Below the pieces are notes generated by a model. That model had not been told where the DNA came from. It saw only the letters and a program-made list of their open reading frames with translations, and ran no database searches. A program made the position numbers and the translations under genes. Positions 40,315-49,087 of a DNA stretch of 64,000 bases are shown in pieces; positions within the stretch are counted from its first letter, which is position 1; each line of letters begins with the position of its first letter. This DNA comes from Tritrichomonas musculus. Lineage: Eukaryota; Parabasalia; Tritrichomonadida; Tritrichomonadidae. Location of the stretch: positions 434,001 through 498,000 of the forward strand of contig JAPFFF010000029.1 in the NCBI GenBank assembly GCA_039105265.1, written 5' to 3'.

Positions 40315-43300
40315 ATGGCTGCTACGCAGACTCTTGCAAAGCAAGTGGACAACCAGCTCATTTCCAAACTAACCAAGAAGCAAATTTTATCCCTCCCAGG
40401 ATTCCAAAATAAAGGGAAACAAACCGTAAAAAAACTCCGAGAAGAGCTCAGACAAAATATCTCTCGAATGAAATTAAACAAAAGAGGCTTGAAAGTGAAG
40501 GATTATATCAAGGCATTTAATGAAAGTGATGATAAGTTGTTTAACAATCTGCGCAGGCAAAAAAATACCAGACAAAAAGAAAAGGCATCGCGAAGAGAAT
40601 ACAAACAAAGCATCAAAAATAATGCCAGAGCAGAAAGGGATATATTAAATATTTCGGTCGATTTGTACTCTACAGCTAAGACCGAAGCCAGAAAAGAGTA
40701 CAAGGAAAGAGTCAAAAATATTAAAGATAAGCCTAAATTTAAGAAGCAGATGAAGGAATTTATGATGAAAGCGAACAAAGAAATTTCATTCGAAATAGTT
40801 ATTGGAGATGATGAAGATACCAGGATGGCATTTACTGAAACTCTAAGGCAGCTTCACAAGAAGAATAAAAAGAACGTGGTAGTAAAAAGTGAGTCGTTAG
40901 ATGGGGAGGAATATAAGTGGTATACCATCTCATCGGCACGAAATATCGACACAACTATTGGTCATATCTCCGGTACAATAGATTTAAATGATGATTGTTC
41001 TGATAATAATCCTTGGATTGGTAATGTATTTATCCCAGCAAAATATCAATTACTCTTCATTCAAAACAAAAAGAAAGGCAAACAAACCGTCTTCACAATC
41101 AATAAACAAACTAGTAAAGGGAAGCTATATGAAGAAGAAGTAGAAATTGATGAAGATTATAGAGAAAAACCAGACGGAGGATTCTTTCCATATATCAATC
41201 TTTCTGATATTGATTTGACTATATATCAAATATTTAAGTCTGTGGAGAAGAAAAATTATCAAGATAATTGCCTGGTCTATGCATGTATTCAATCAAAAGT
41301 TTTCTCAGAGGAAGAAATAAATCATCTACGTTCCATGGTGAAAACAAGAATGGTACCAAATACTTTAATCTATGATATTGCCAAATATTTTAAATGTCAT
41401 TTTATTGTCAGGAGGATTGATGAAAAATATGCTACGAGAGACCAACAGCAAATCAAAATAGATACCCGAAAGAAAGCCTGGGCTAAAGATTTTAACAGGA
41501 CTGTAGACCTGTTATTATACAAAAATCATTACATGATTAACAAACCTGTGGGAAACACAAAGCTGATTACAGTCCTACGAAAGCTATTTAAAGAAGGCAT
41601 GTTCAGAGAAATAAAATCTTGCGAGATGAATATTTTGGCCACAAATGAATATAACAGTCATCTAGCAGATTATCAAGATTTAAATTATGACCCTTCCCTT
41701 TGCTGTCAAAAAATAGATTCGTCTGTTATGAAAAAAGAGAGGGAATGGTCAAAGATATACTACTCTGATTTTGAGACCGATACAACACTATCACCCCATA
41801 AACCATATCTTAACATTACAGTATATAGAACAAAAGAATTGATACATAAAATGGTTTTTGATGGGGATAATATAGCCGAGAGATTATTAAAATCTTTGGA
41901 AAATAATTCTTTGACATACTTTCATAATCTAAAATATGATGCCTGCTTCTTCATCAACACCCCTGGATGGGACGTCCAAATAACTGAAAGGAACGGTACA
42001 ATTCTTCAAATTGTCATGACAAAATATAAAATAAACAAAAGATTAACCTTCCGAAATAGCTACTCTTTGATACCTGCTGCCCTATCTTCCTTCGCTAAAA
42101 TGTTCCAACTACCCGTCCACAAAGAAGTGATGGCATATAAAATATACACAGAAAAAAATATCAAACGAAAAGAAGTCTCAGCACTAGAATTCCAACTACA
42201 ATATTATCTCGAAAATAAAGACAAAAAAACACTTCAACAAATAAAACAAGACTGGAAACAGCTTATCGATAATGCAATAAATTGTGGCGCTTATGAAAAT
42301 CTCCAGATAGACATTATGAAATATGCCATCTATTATTGTAAGCTCGACTGTATTGTTTTGATGAAAGGAGTTGAGAAATTTAATCGAGACTTGATAGAAG
42401 TGTTCAGACAAACAAAAACAGATATGCTAGACGTCCATAATTTTATCTCCATCTCTTCGATTGGATATTATTATGCCTACAAATTTGGTTGCTTCGATGA
42501 GTGCTATCAGCTAAGTGGTAAGCCACAAAACTTTATCCAGAGATGTGTTTCTGGGGGAAGAACTATGACAGCCAACAATGAAAAGCAGTATGTAGAAGCG
42601 AGAATACAAGATTTCGATGCCGTCTCTTTATATCCGTCGGCCATGAGTATTATGTCTGGAGTGCCCAAAGGAATGCCAAAAATTATTCCTGAAGGAATAT
42701 CTACTGAAGAACTATTACGTTATGACCAGTTCTTTGCTGAAATAAACATTAAAAAACTAAGCTGTAAATCAGATAAGCCATATAAATTTGGGCAGGTATT
42801 TAGCAGGAACGACCAGGGCTCAAAAATATTTACCAACAATCCAACAGACCACTATTATATTGACAAGAGAGCTTTTATGGACCTGATGGAATTTTATACT
42901 TTTGACTACGATTTTTATCGAGGATATTATTTTGATGAAGGATTTAATAGTAAAATTAATATATTCATCGAGAAATTGTTTAATCTCCGAAAGAAATATC
43001 AGGATGCAAAAAATCCTCTACAACAAACTATTAAACTCCTCTTGAATTCTATTTATGGAAAATCTATTCTCAAAGCCACTACGACAGAAACAAAATGCAT
43101 ACCAAAAGATAAAGCCATTAAATATATCTGGAAAAATTATAATTATATCACAGAAATAATAGAGAATAAATCAATCGAAAATGTGTATGTCAAGAAAGTA
43201 AAACCAATAAATAATCACTTTAATCTACCACACTTTGGAGCAAGTGTGTTGTCCTGGAGTAAGCATTTGATGAATAGAGTGATAAGTTCAGCAGAGCAGA

Positions 43301-43752
43301 ATGGGATTGAAATATACTACACAGACACCGACAGCATACATATCAAAGAAGAAGATGTAGCAAGGATAGGAGAAGTGTTCAAAAAGAGATATGGCAAGGA
43401 GTTAATAGGCAAAAAGATGACTCAGTTTCACTGTGATTTTGATTCGTTTGAAGGAGCTGTTGGGGCTGTTCATTCAAGAAAATTAATAGCTCTGGGAAAG
43501 AAATCATATCTCGACATTTTGGTAGATGAGAAGGGGAATGAAGGCCTACATATAAGACTGAAAGGAATTCCTAAACAATGTATTCTAAACAAAGCAAAGA
43601 GGATGAATATATCAGTGGAGGAGTTATTTGAGAAATTATATTGTGGCGAGGAGGTAGTTTTCAATCTTCTTGATGGGGCTAATTGTTTCAAAAAAAATAG
43701 CTCATACCAACAGATAAATTTACCAACATTTGAGAGAAGAATCAAATTTTGA
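40315..43752 (+). CDS. POLB: Protein-primed family B DNA polymerase (Polinton)
   Basis: 1145 residues. The 3'-5' exonuclease motifs are visible: YSDFETD (Asp485, Glu487), YFHNLKYDACFF, and YAIYYCKLDCIVL. The polymerase motifs are DFDAVSLYPS (766-775, motif A), KLLLNSIYGK (907-916, motif B) and YYTDTDSIH (metal-binding Asp1004/Asp1006, motif C). The exonuclease-polymerase order and the spacing between motifs A and B fit the DNA_pol_B_2 type, in which a terminal protein primes synthesis at each end. The first ~170 residues are Lys/Arg-rich and helical. A middle segment contains DNCLVYACIQ, a Cys-centred pattern seen in this region of Polinton polymerases. It replicates the element. All key motifs are present. 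Confidence 0.97.
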   Translation: MAATQTLAKQVDNQLISKLTKKQILSLPGFQNKGKQTVKKLREELRQNISRMKLNKRGLKVKDYIKAFNESDDKLFNNLRRQKNTRQKEKASRREYKQSIKNNARAERDILNISVDLYSTAKTEARKEYKERVKNIKDKPKFKKQMKEFMMKANKEISFEIVIGDDEDTRMAFTETLRQLHKKNKKNVVVKSESLDGEEYKWYTISSARNIDTTIGHISGTIDLNDDCSDNNPWIGNVFIPAKYQLLFIQNKKKGKQTVFTINKQTSKGKLYEEEVEIDEDYREKPDGGFFPYINLSDIDLTIYQIFKSVEKKNYQDNCLVYACIQSKVFSEEEINHLRSMVKTRMVPNTLIYDIAKYFKCHFIVRRIDEKYATRDQQQIKIDTRKKAWAKDFNRTVDLLLYKNHYMINKPVGNTKLITVLRKLFKEGMFREIKSCEMNILATNEYNSHLADYQDLNYDPSLCCQKIDSSVMKKEREWSKIYYSDFETDTTLSPHKPYLNITVYRTKELIHKMVFDGDNIAERLLKSLENNSLTYFHNLKYDACFFINTPGWDVQITERNGTILQIVMTKYKINKRLTFRNSYSLIPAALSSFAKMFQLPVHKEVMAYKIYTEKNIKRKEVSALEFQLQYYLENKDKKTLQQIKQDWKQLIDNAINCGAYENLQIDIMKYAIYYCKLDCIVLMKGVEKFNRDLIEVFRQTKTDMLDVHNFISISSIGYYYAYKFGCFDECYQLSGKPQNFIQRCVSGGRTMTANNEKQYVEARIQDFDAVSLYPSAMSIMSGVPKGMPKIIPEGISTEELLRYDQFFAEINIKKLSCKSDKPYKFGQVFSRNDQGSKIFTNNPTDHYYIDKRAFMDLMEFYTFDYDFYRGYYFDEGFNSKINIFIEKLFNLRKKYQDAKNPLQQTIKLLLNSIYGKSILKATTTETKCIPKDKAIKYIWKNYNYITEIIENKSIENVYVKKVKPINNHFNLPHFGASVLSWSKHLMNRVISSAEQNGIEIYYTDTDSIHIKEEDVARIGEVFKKRYGKELIGKKMTQFHCDFDSFEGAVGAVHSRKLIALGKKSYLDILVDEKGNEGLHIRLKGIPKQCILNKAKRMNISVEELFEKLYCGEEVVFNLLDGANCFKKNSSYQQINLPTFERRIKF

Positions 43753-43789
43753 AGTATATATGAGGCTTTTTTTAGGGTGATTTTGAAAA

Positions 43790-44072
43790 TGGGATCGAAA
43801 ATGGGATCGAAAAAATGAAAATGGGATTGATTGAAAAAGACCCTATTTTAGCTGTTTTTTGACCTAAAAAGTGCTTAAATCAGCCTCTTTTCTAAAAACT
43901 CCTATCCCATTTTTGATCCCATTTTTAATCCCATTTTTAAAAAAAGATATATAAATATAAATTTGTGTTTTCTTAAAAATAAATTATATAACTCTTCTAT
44001 AGTTCGTATATATATTGTTAGAAATTTTTGGGGGGATCAAAAATGGGATCAAAAATGGGATCAAAAATGGGA
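43790..44072. repeat. ATGGGATCAAAA repeats between polymerase and HNH genes
   Basis: Short units AAAATGGGATCGAAAA (43788-43830), TTTTTGATCCCATTTTTAAT (43910-43938, inverted) and GGGATCAAAAATGGGATCAA (44033-44072, direct) surround the intergenic space. The inverted and direct sets can pair into a hairpin just upstream of the HNH gene, and the last set lies in its first codons. Confidence 0.75.
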
Positions 44073-44954
44073 TTTTTTTTTTTTATTTTTTTATTTTTTT
44101 TATCACGAAGCCAAATGTGTCAAGAAATGACATTACAAGAAGCCCTCCAAGAAATTCAAAAATTAAAAGCTGAAAATAAAATGAAAGACGAACAGATTGC
44201 TGACCTCACTACAAAATTGGAAAAATCAGAAGCTGAAAATGAGAAATTAAATATGTTTTTGGAAGAGAATGACAATGAATGGGCAAACAGCATGCGTGAT
44301 GTAAAAGAAGAAATACAAGAGCTAAAGCAGAGAGTAGAGGATTTGGAAAATAGAGAAGACGATTTGTATGACGATATAGTATATCCAGAAGCACAAACAG
44401 AAGGGGAGGCCCAGTGGTTTGATGTCAAAAATGATGATGAATATGAGATTAAAAATGTATATCCATATGATATTAGACGAAAAAGTAATGGAAAAATAAT
44501 TACTAATACTTTAAATAAAAAAGATGGATATATTATTGTAACATTAAATGGAAAGCCCTATCGAAAGCATATTCTTGTGGCCAAACACTTCATTCCAAAT
44601 CCCGACCACCTCCCTATCGTGGACCATATAAATCACGATAGAACAGACTATCATGTGTCAAATCTTCGGTGGGTATCAGCTAAAGAAAACAGCAAAAATA
44701 AATATGGATATAAAGGCCAAAAGTATAATTATCTAGATGACTTGCCTGCGGATTGTCAACAAATTACTTTATTCAAAGGGTGGGAGTTTGAAAATTATTT
44801 CATTAGTTCTGACAATAAAATTTGGTTCTACAATGGAAATCAATACAGAGAATTAAAAATTTATAAGAATCGAAGCTATAATTATGTTAGTATGATGGAT
44901 ATAAATAATAAACATCACAGCTATTGGATTAAATGCTTTGATTCAAGAATATAA
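44043..44954 (+). CDS. HNH endonuclease with N-terminal coiled coil
   Basis: Up to 303 residues, depending on the start: ATG at 44043, 44115 or 44127. The first codons of the longest form are the ATGGGATCAAAA repeat and a Phe-rich stretch, so the later ATGs (MCQEMTLQEAL) are more credible. A heptad coiled coil spans about residues 35-105. The nuclease part has HILVAKHFIPNP, the HNH core VDHINHDRTDYHVSNLRWVS and AKENSKNK, the HNH_3 layout used by homing endonucleases. A NUMOD4-like segment precedes it. Such genes usually spread by cutting sites lacking them. Here it stands alone, not in an intron, just after the polymerase gene. Confidence 0.85.
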   Translation: MGSKMGSKMGFFFFIFLFFLSRSQMCQEMTLQEALQEIQKLKAENKMKDEQIADLTTKLEKSEAENEKLNMFLEENDNEWANSMRDVKEEIQELKQRVEDLENREDDLYDDIVYPEAQTEGEAQWFDVKNDDEYEIKNVYPYDIRRKSNGKIITNTLNKKDGYIIVTLNGKPYRKHILVAKHFIPNPDHLPIVDHINHDRTDYHVSNLRWVSAKENSKNKYGYKGQKYNYLDDLPADCQQITLFKGWEFENYFISSDNKIWFYNGNQYRELKIYKNRSYNYVSMMDINNKHHSYWIKCFDSRI

Positions 44955-44996
44955 TTGAGCTAGCAAAAAAATACCTCCATCTAATATTTTTTTACT

Positions 44997-45281
44997 TTAT
45001 GCCTTCACTAATTCAGCCAATTTTTTCAGCTCCTCTAGCTCTTTTTTCTTTCGTAGCCTATACTCCTTTTGTTGTTGCCTTCTTGCCTCGAGCCTTTCCT
45101 CTGGTGTATTGTATTTACTCTTTCTGCCTCGCTTTTGTTTTTCAGGGAGGGGTTCGGCTTGGGTTTCCTCTTCAGCTTTTTCTTCAGAGATTATTTTTAA
45201 ATTCTCTTCGGATTTACTTTTAGATAGTTTTTTTATAATATCAGTTTTATTGAATTGTGTGAGGTCTATTTGATTAGTCAT
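44997..45281 (-). CDS. Small basic DNA-binding-like protein
   Basis: 94 residues from ATG 45281. An upstream ATG at 45326 would overlap the preceding gene. The N-terminal half is acidic. The C-terminal half is strongly basic and helical, KRGRKSKYNTPEERLEARRQ followed by RLRKKKELEELKKL, with an AT-hook-like KRGRK and a bZIP-like spacing of basic residues and leucines. It may be a nucleic-acid-binding or packaging protein. No firm family. Confidence 0.5.
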   Translation of the reverse strand: MTNQIDLTQFNKTDIIKKLSKSKSEENLKIISEEKAEEETQAEPLPEKQKRGRKSKYNTPEERLEARRQQQKEYRLRKKKELEELKKLAELVKA

Positions 45282-45312
45282 TTGCCTTCGTGATAAAATG
45301 TAAAATAAATTT

Positions 45313-45837
45313 CTAAACACACACATATTTCAAACACAGATGATATTTGTTAATTAGTTCGTTGTATTGTTTGTTATATACTTGCTTGAAGTCCATACAA
45401 ACTTCTCCCTTGTCGTTTACTATTTTTATGGCTTCGATTCTGCGTATCGGATTAGCTTTCCCAGCACAGCATTTTATATCTTCATCCACATGCAATTCTA
45501 CCATCTCAGCTTTGACAGAACATTTAATTATATCAATCAACGCCTCTACTGGAACAATGATACAATTTTTTGAAATAAGATTAGTTAGCAAAGCTTTATC
45601 TTGGTTCAATAAAATATTAGCAAATGTTTCAAGAATAATATATTTTACATCTTTTACATCATCTTCTGGGCTGTCTTCTAGCTCGACATTTCTTGTTATC
45701 ACAATCTCTTCCTTCCCATCATCCCTTTTGTTTATGATGATATTGTTATTAATATTAGAAGTTGATTGAGCTGCGGCTTGTGGTTCTAATGATAAATTAG
45801 CATTAACACCTGCATTATTTGCTCGTTTCTTAATCAT
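45313..45837 (-). CDS. Conserved small Polinton protein, family B (nested copy)
   Basis: 174 residues. The N-terminal ~65 are low-complexity (Asn/Ile-rich, then acidic). The rest aligns with the outer element's interrupted gene (29191-29619). Shared features are a hydrophobic helix before VE-L-VDE, a cysteine pair, an I--I-I-NDKGE strand pair and D-K-VYN--YN-L-- near the end. Two cysteines and a histidine (VDEDIKCCAGK) might bind metal. Function unknown. Retention in two distant elements argues for a core role. Confidence 0.65.
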   Translation of the reverse strand: MIKKRANNAGVNANLSLEPQAAAQSTSNINNNIIINKRDDGKEEIVITRNVELEDSPEDDVKDVKYIILETFANILLNQDKALLTNLISKNCIIVPVEALIDIIKCSVKAEMVELHVDEDIKCCAGKANPIRRIEAIKIVNDKGEVCMDFKQVYNKQYNELINKYHLCLKYVCV

Positions 45838-45860
45838 TTCATTTCGAAAAAAAATTTTAT

Positions 45861-46289
45861 TTAATAGATTATGTTCTCTATTTTTACTTTATGCTGCGGG
45901 CCATATATGACATTCCCTTTATCTTTTTCATTAGCCTTCCCTTGTATCTCCCCTAATTTTTCAGGTTTCTTGAGGTAAGGAGGAAGGATGGGTGCTTTAG
46001 GAGCCTTATCTTTTTTTAAATAATACCCTCCGTCTGTGATGCTGACAGGTGGTTCATGCAAGGGTTTCGTTCTATGTTGATTACTCTTTGGTGGCCTCAC
46101 AGGCTTGTTTTCAATATATTTGATAGGCGGTCTATTGTAATATGGATTAAATGTGATAGCATAAGTATTATCATTAGAGAATATGCCAAAATGATTAAAG
46201 CCTATGGTGTGTTCTGTTTTTGTTCCTTCGTTGAACATTTCTCCTTCTACTCCAATGATAGATGAACTAGGATTCCTATATTTATTCAT
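45861..46289 (-). CDS. Polinton protein of unknown function, 142 residues
   Basis: Start ATG 46289 is preceded by AATAA as in neighbouring genes. The first ~55 residues look folded (IGFNHFGIFSNDNTYAITFN). The rest is a Pro/Lys-rich tail (RPPIKYIENKPVRPPKSNQH, LPPYLKKPEKLGE) that is probably unstructured. It sits between families A and B on the same strand, so it is probably co-expressed with the capsid cluster. No family recognised. Confidence 0.5.
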   Translation of the reverse strand: MNKYRNPSSSIIGVEGEMFNEGTKTEHTIGFNHFGIFSNDNTYAITFNPYYNRPPIKYIENKPVRPPKSNQHRTKPLHEPPVSITDGGYYLKKDKAPKAPILPPYLKKPEKLGEIQGKANEKDKGNVIYGPQHKVKIENIIY

Positions 46290-46314
46290 TTCTATTCCAA
46301 AAAAATTATCCAGC

Positions 46315-46764
46315 TTACTCTAGGACGAGTGGTTGATGCTCCCCAATGTATATTTCCGGCGTGCTTAAATTGTATTTCTCTCGTAGCTGAATAATTAATT
46401 CTTTCGTTTGTTTTGAAGCATTTTCTATAGAATAATTATAGTAGCTATGCGCTTCATATACCTGTTCTTGATTTGAGCCGTTGATAAAGAATTCATTCAT
46501 TTTATAATTTAATCGACGGCGAGAATTTGCATTGATAATTACATGCTCTATTTCATATTTTTTGATTTTGTCAGGATATATTCTCCAGGTCTTTTTTTCT
46601 GTCTTAAGTGATATATATATTACTTTGCCCAAAAATTTGTTGCGAGAAAGCTGGATGGGAAATTTATCACAGAGGATAGCAAAATTACATTCCTTCCATT
46701 CTTCTGGATTTTCAGCGAGGGAGATAATATTGTTGATGTAATCGTAGACTCTTTGCTCTTGCAT
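46315..46764 (-). CDS. Conserved small Polinton protein, family A (nested copy)
   Basis: 149 residues from MQEQRVYDYINN (ATG 46764); the open frame further upstream lacks an ATG. It is full-length homologous to the outer element's 27653-28102 protein and has the same length. The fixed features are a short N-terminal helix, a CNFAILCDKFP/CDFSILCEKFP strand, an IYISLK strand, RRRL, EFFINGS and a C-terminal EIYIGEHQPL. No active-site pattern was seen. It directly follows the major capsid gene, which favours a virion or assembly role. Confidence 0.7.
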   Translation of the reverse strand: MQEQRVYDYINNIISLAENPEEWKECNFAILCDKFPIQLSRNKFLGKVIYISLKTEKKTWRIYPDKIKKYEIEHVIINANSRRRLNYKMNEFFINGSNQEQVYEAHSYYNYSIENASKQTKELIIQLREKYNLSTPEIYIGEHQPLVLE

Positions 46765-46801
46765 TTGTGGTGGAGATAAAAAAAATTTTAAGAATGAATA
46801 T

Positions 46802-48400
46802 TTATTGTGGAGTAGTGAGGTCATAATTTCCAAGACGAACGAGAGGAGGCATACCATTAGGCTGAACCAAAATTGATATTGATGAATCAAATAAAAGACA
46901 AATTAGAGGTGGGGTTTGAACATCACTGGCATATGTATTTGCCCCAGTATTTTGTGATACAATAATTTCAAAATTAATAGGAGACAGAGATGTGAGTCCC
47001 TGCTGATATGTGTTGTCTGTCTCTGTTGGCAGAGCAATGAAAAAGCTGGTCCTGTCATCAGGATAATTTCCAGTTGAGCGTCTGTATGGTTGATTATTTG
47101 TTAGTGAAGCTACGACTTCTTTATTAAACCCGCTTTGTCCACCATTCATATTCATAGCGTTTTGGCAGTACTCTAAGAATTCTGGATACTCATCTGTCGT
47201 TCCAAATGCTTTTGCAGGGATGTTTCCATAGCCTCCACAGTTTAATTGAAATAGCTTAAATTGTGGATTCTTGAAGTAGGTATGATGAGTGTGCTTTTCA
47301 GGGAATAAACAAAATATTGAGTCAACAAAGCGAGGAGTAATAGTACAGGTGGTTTTGCAATTTGGATTTTTTAGTCTATTTGTTGTAGTATATACAGAAA
47401 GGGTTTGTGTAGGAAATGTTAATGGATGAGTTGGGTCAGCATATCTTTGAACGAGACTGGAATAAATATTATCTTCAATACCAAAGCATGGTATGATAGA
47501 TGAGCATTCAGTAGTTTCATAACTGTTTACTTGGAATGTTCTGGGGTTTGCTGTAAGTGTTGTTTTGTCTGATGATATGGCAGTATACATTGTTATTGGT
47601 TCATTTATTGGAGTAAATTCATTCGTAATATTTGGTAAAGTATATTTTGATATTTCTTTATAGTTATTTTGCAAACCTAGTTCTGGGCCCAAAGGACAGC
47701 ATACCATTCCAGCACACGAGAAGAATAATCGAAGCTCTATCTTGCCTGCGAAGGCTGGGAGGTATTTAATATTAGAGAGTGGTAAGAATCGTCTTAAATC
47801 TATCTTGAGATGAATTTTATATTTTTGTTCATACCATTTAATACCATTTCTCTCTTTCCAATCAACAATGAATCCTGTTCTACTTCCTGACTTACCATTC
47901 CATATATCTTTATGTCTGGCCTTAGAATATACATCTGCTCTCTTTGTTGTTTCGTTGGCACAACAGGCTGTTAAAAATGATTCTTCACAACCAAAATTCT
48001 GTGTATAGATAGTAATGCCATTAGCCACGATTTCATATTTTTCGACGGCATCTCTAGCATCTTTAAAGCCAAACCAAACTCTATTGAATTGATAATTATC
48101 ATCTGTATTTTCTATTTCTTTAACCTCTTGTCCAGCAGCTTCTTTAATACTGACTTCCATATCAGCTCTAATAAATCCATTATATATGTCTGCAGTATTG
48201 TTTGTGTTTGGAGATATAATAGCAGTGGTATATGAGCCTTGGGGGATTGAAGGAGATGGAGAATATGATGTCTGGGGACTTATAGTATACTGTTTGTTGG
48301 TATCACTTAGGGCTATACAATTATCTACAATATCAAAATATGATGCTATTTGGGTACATACTTCAGCTGATGTTCTGAGTTCAATCTCTGGATTAATCAT
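46802..48400 (-). CDS. MCP: Major capsid protein, double jelly-roll (nested Polinton)
   Basis: 532 residues. The first jelly roll shows the diagnostic strand sequence ADIYNGFIRADMEVSI, WFGFKDARDAVEKYEIVANG, TQNFGCEESFL, and FLPLSNIKYLPAFAGKIELR. The second barrel starts near residue 285 (YTAISSDKTTLTANP), and FVDSIFCLFPEKHTHHTYF with FKLFQLNCGGYGN follow. The same succession occurs in the outer element's 672-residue protein (KLFVGLKSSNQIFDRLEILH, ITDLSIRF-type, SIMFPKHHNDLTVFENPVYS). Double jelly-roll hexon-like capsid proteins are standard in Polintons. It would form the icosahedral shell together with the small jelly-roll protein. Confidence 0.85.
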   Translation of the reverse strand: MINPEIELRTSAEVCTQIASYFDIVDNCIALSDTNKQYTISPQTSYSPSPSIPQGSYTTAIISPNTNNTADIYNGFIRADMEVSIKEAAGQEVKEIENTDDNYQFNRVWFGFKDARDAVEKYEIVANGITIYTQNFGCEESFLTACCANETTKRADVYSKARHKDIWNGKSGSRTGFIVDWKERNGIKWYEQKYKIHLKIDLRRFLPLSNIKYLPAFAGKIELRLFFSCAGMVCCPLGPELGLQNNYKEISKYTLPNITNEFTPINEPITMYTAISSDKTTLTANPRTFQVNSYETTECSSIIPCFGIEDNIYSSLVQRYADPTHPLTFPTQTLSVYTTTNRLKNPNCKTTCTITPRFVDSIFCLFPEKHTHHTYFKNPQFKLFQLNCGGYGNIPAKAFGTTDEYPEFLEYCQNAMNMNGGQSGFNKEVVASLTNNQPYRRSTGNYPDDRTSFFIALPTETDNTYQQGLTSLSPINFEIIVSQNTGANTYASDVQTPPLICLLFDSSISILVQPNGMPPLVRLGNYDLTTPQ

Positions 48401-48426
48401 GGTGTTTTTATAAAAAAATAAAAACT

Positions 48427-49023
48427 TTATAACATATCAGAGAAAATATTATTCCTCCTTCTACGAATGACCTGAGGTTGAGGAGGAGGTGTTGGTGGTA
48501 GTTCTTCCTCTGGTTCTTCTTCTATATCATTGACAAAGTCAACTTTGCCTGAAGTCAAATTAGGCTCTTGAATATATTGTGGCTGAGTATATTGGTAGTA
48601 GGGTTTGCTCATTTGTTTTTGCACCACTTCTTTTATCATCCTTTTTTGTTCTTTCTTTTCTCGTTTATTTTTTATTTCTTCCCCCAATAACTTTAGCTGA
48701 TTTAATATTTCCATATTTATTGTAGGGTCAAAAATGGCTGAATTATTTGATTGCGGCTTAGTCCTTTCGATTTTTTTGGCAGAGCAGACCTTTCCCTGAG
48801 AGCAAGTGGGGAGAGGTTTGGTAGGCTCTTCTGCTGGCTCTTCTACTTCCTGCTCTTCTACCTGTGGTTCAGCTTGAGGTTTGGATAGGGGCTCTGTTCT
48901 TCTTTTCACAATATATTTATTCTCTTTTTTTGTAGGCAAGACATCCCACTCAGGGTCATCACGACCATTTAACCAGTTTTGTATTACTTGTAATCTCTTC
49001 GATCCAGTCAAATGTTTAGACAT
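48427..49023 (-). CDS. Pro/Glu-rich Polinton protein, 198 residues
   Basis: A short folded N-terminus (MSKHLTGSKRLQVIQNWLNG, then DDPEWDVLP) is followed by an acidic/proline linker, a single CSQGKVC cysteine pair, a basic helix (about 115-140) and a Pro-rich, Arg-ended tail (ELPPTPPPQPQ, RRRRNN). It starts 64 bp from the next co-directional gene. It is probably a virion core or scaffold protein, but no family can be named. Confidence 0.45.
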   Translation of the reverse strand: MSKHLTGSKRLQVIQNWLNGRDDPEWDVLPTKKENKYIVKRRTEPLSKPQAEPQVEEQEVEEPAEEPTKPLPTCSQGKVCSAKKIERTKPQSNNSAIFDPTINMEILNQLKLLGEEIKNKREKKEQKRMIKEVVQKQMSKPYYQYTQPQYIQEPNLTSGKVDFVNDIEEEPEEELPPTPPPQPQVIRRRRNNIFSDML

Positions 49024-49087
49024 TTAAATAATATTAAAATCGCTTTCTTTGAGTTTTATTTGCTTTTTTGGAGTTTTTGGGAGTTTT

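Noticed and set aside
46315-46764. Adenain-like cysteine protease for family A
   Set aside because: Size and position would suit, but no His-Asp/Glu-Gln-Cys pattern is seen in either copy.
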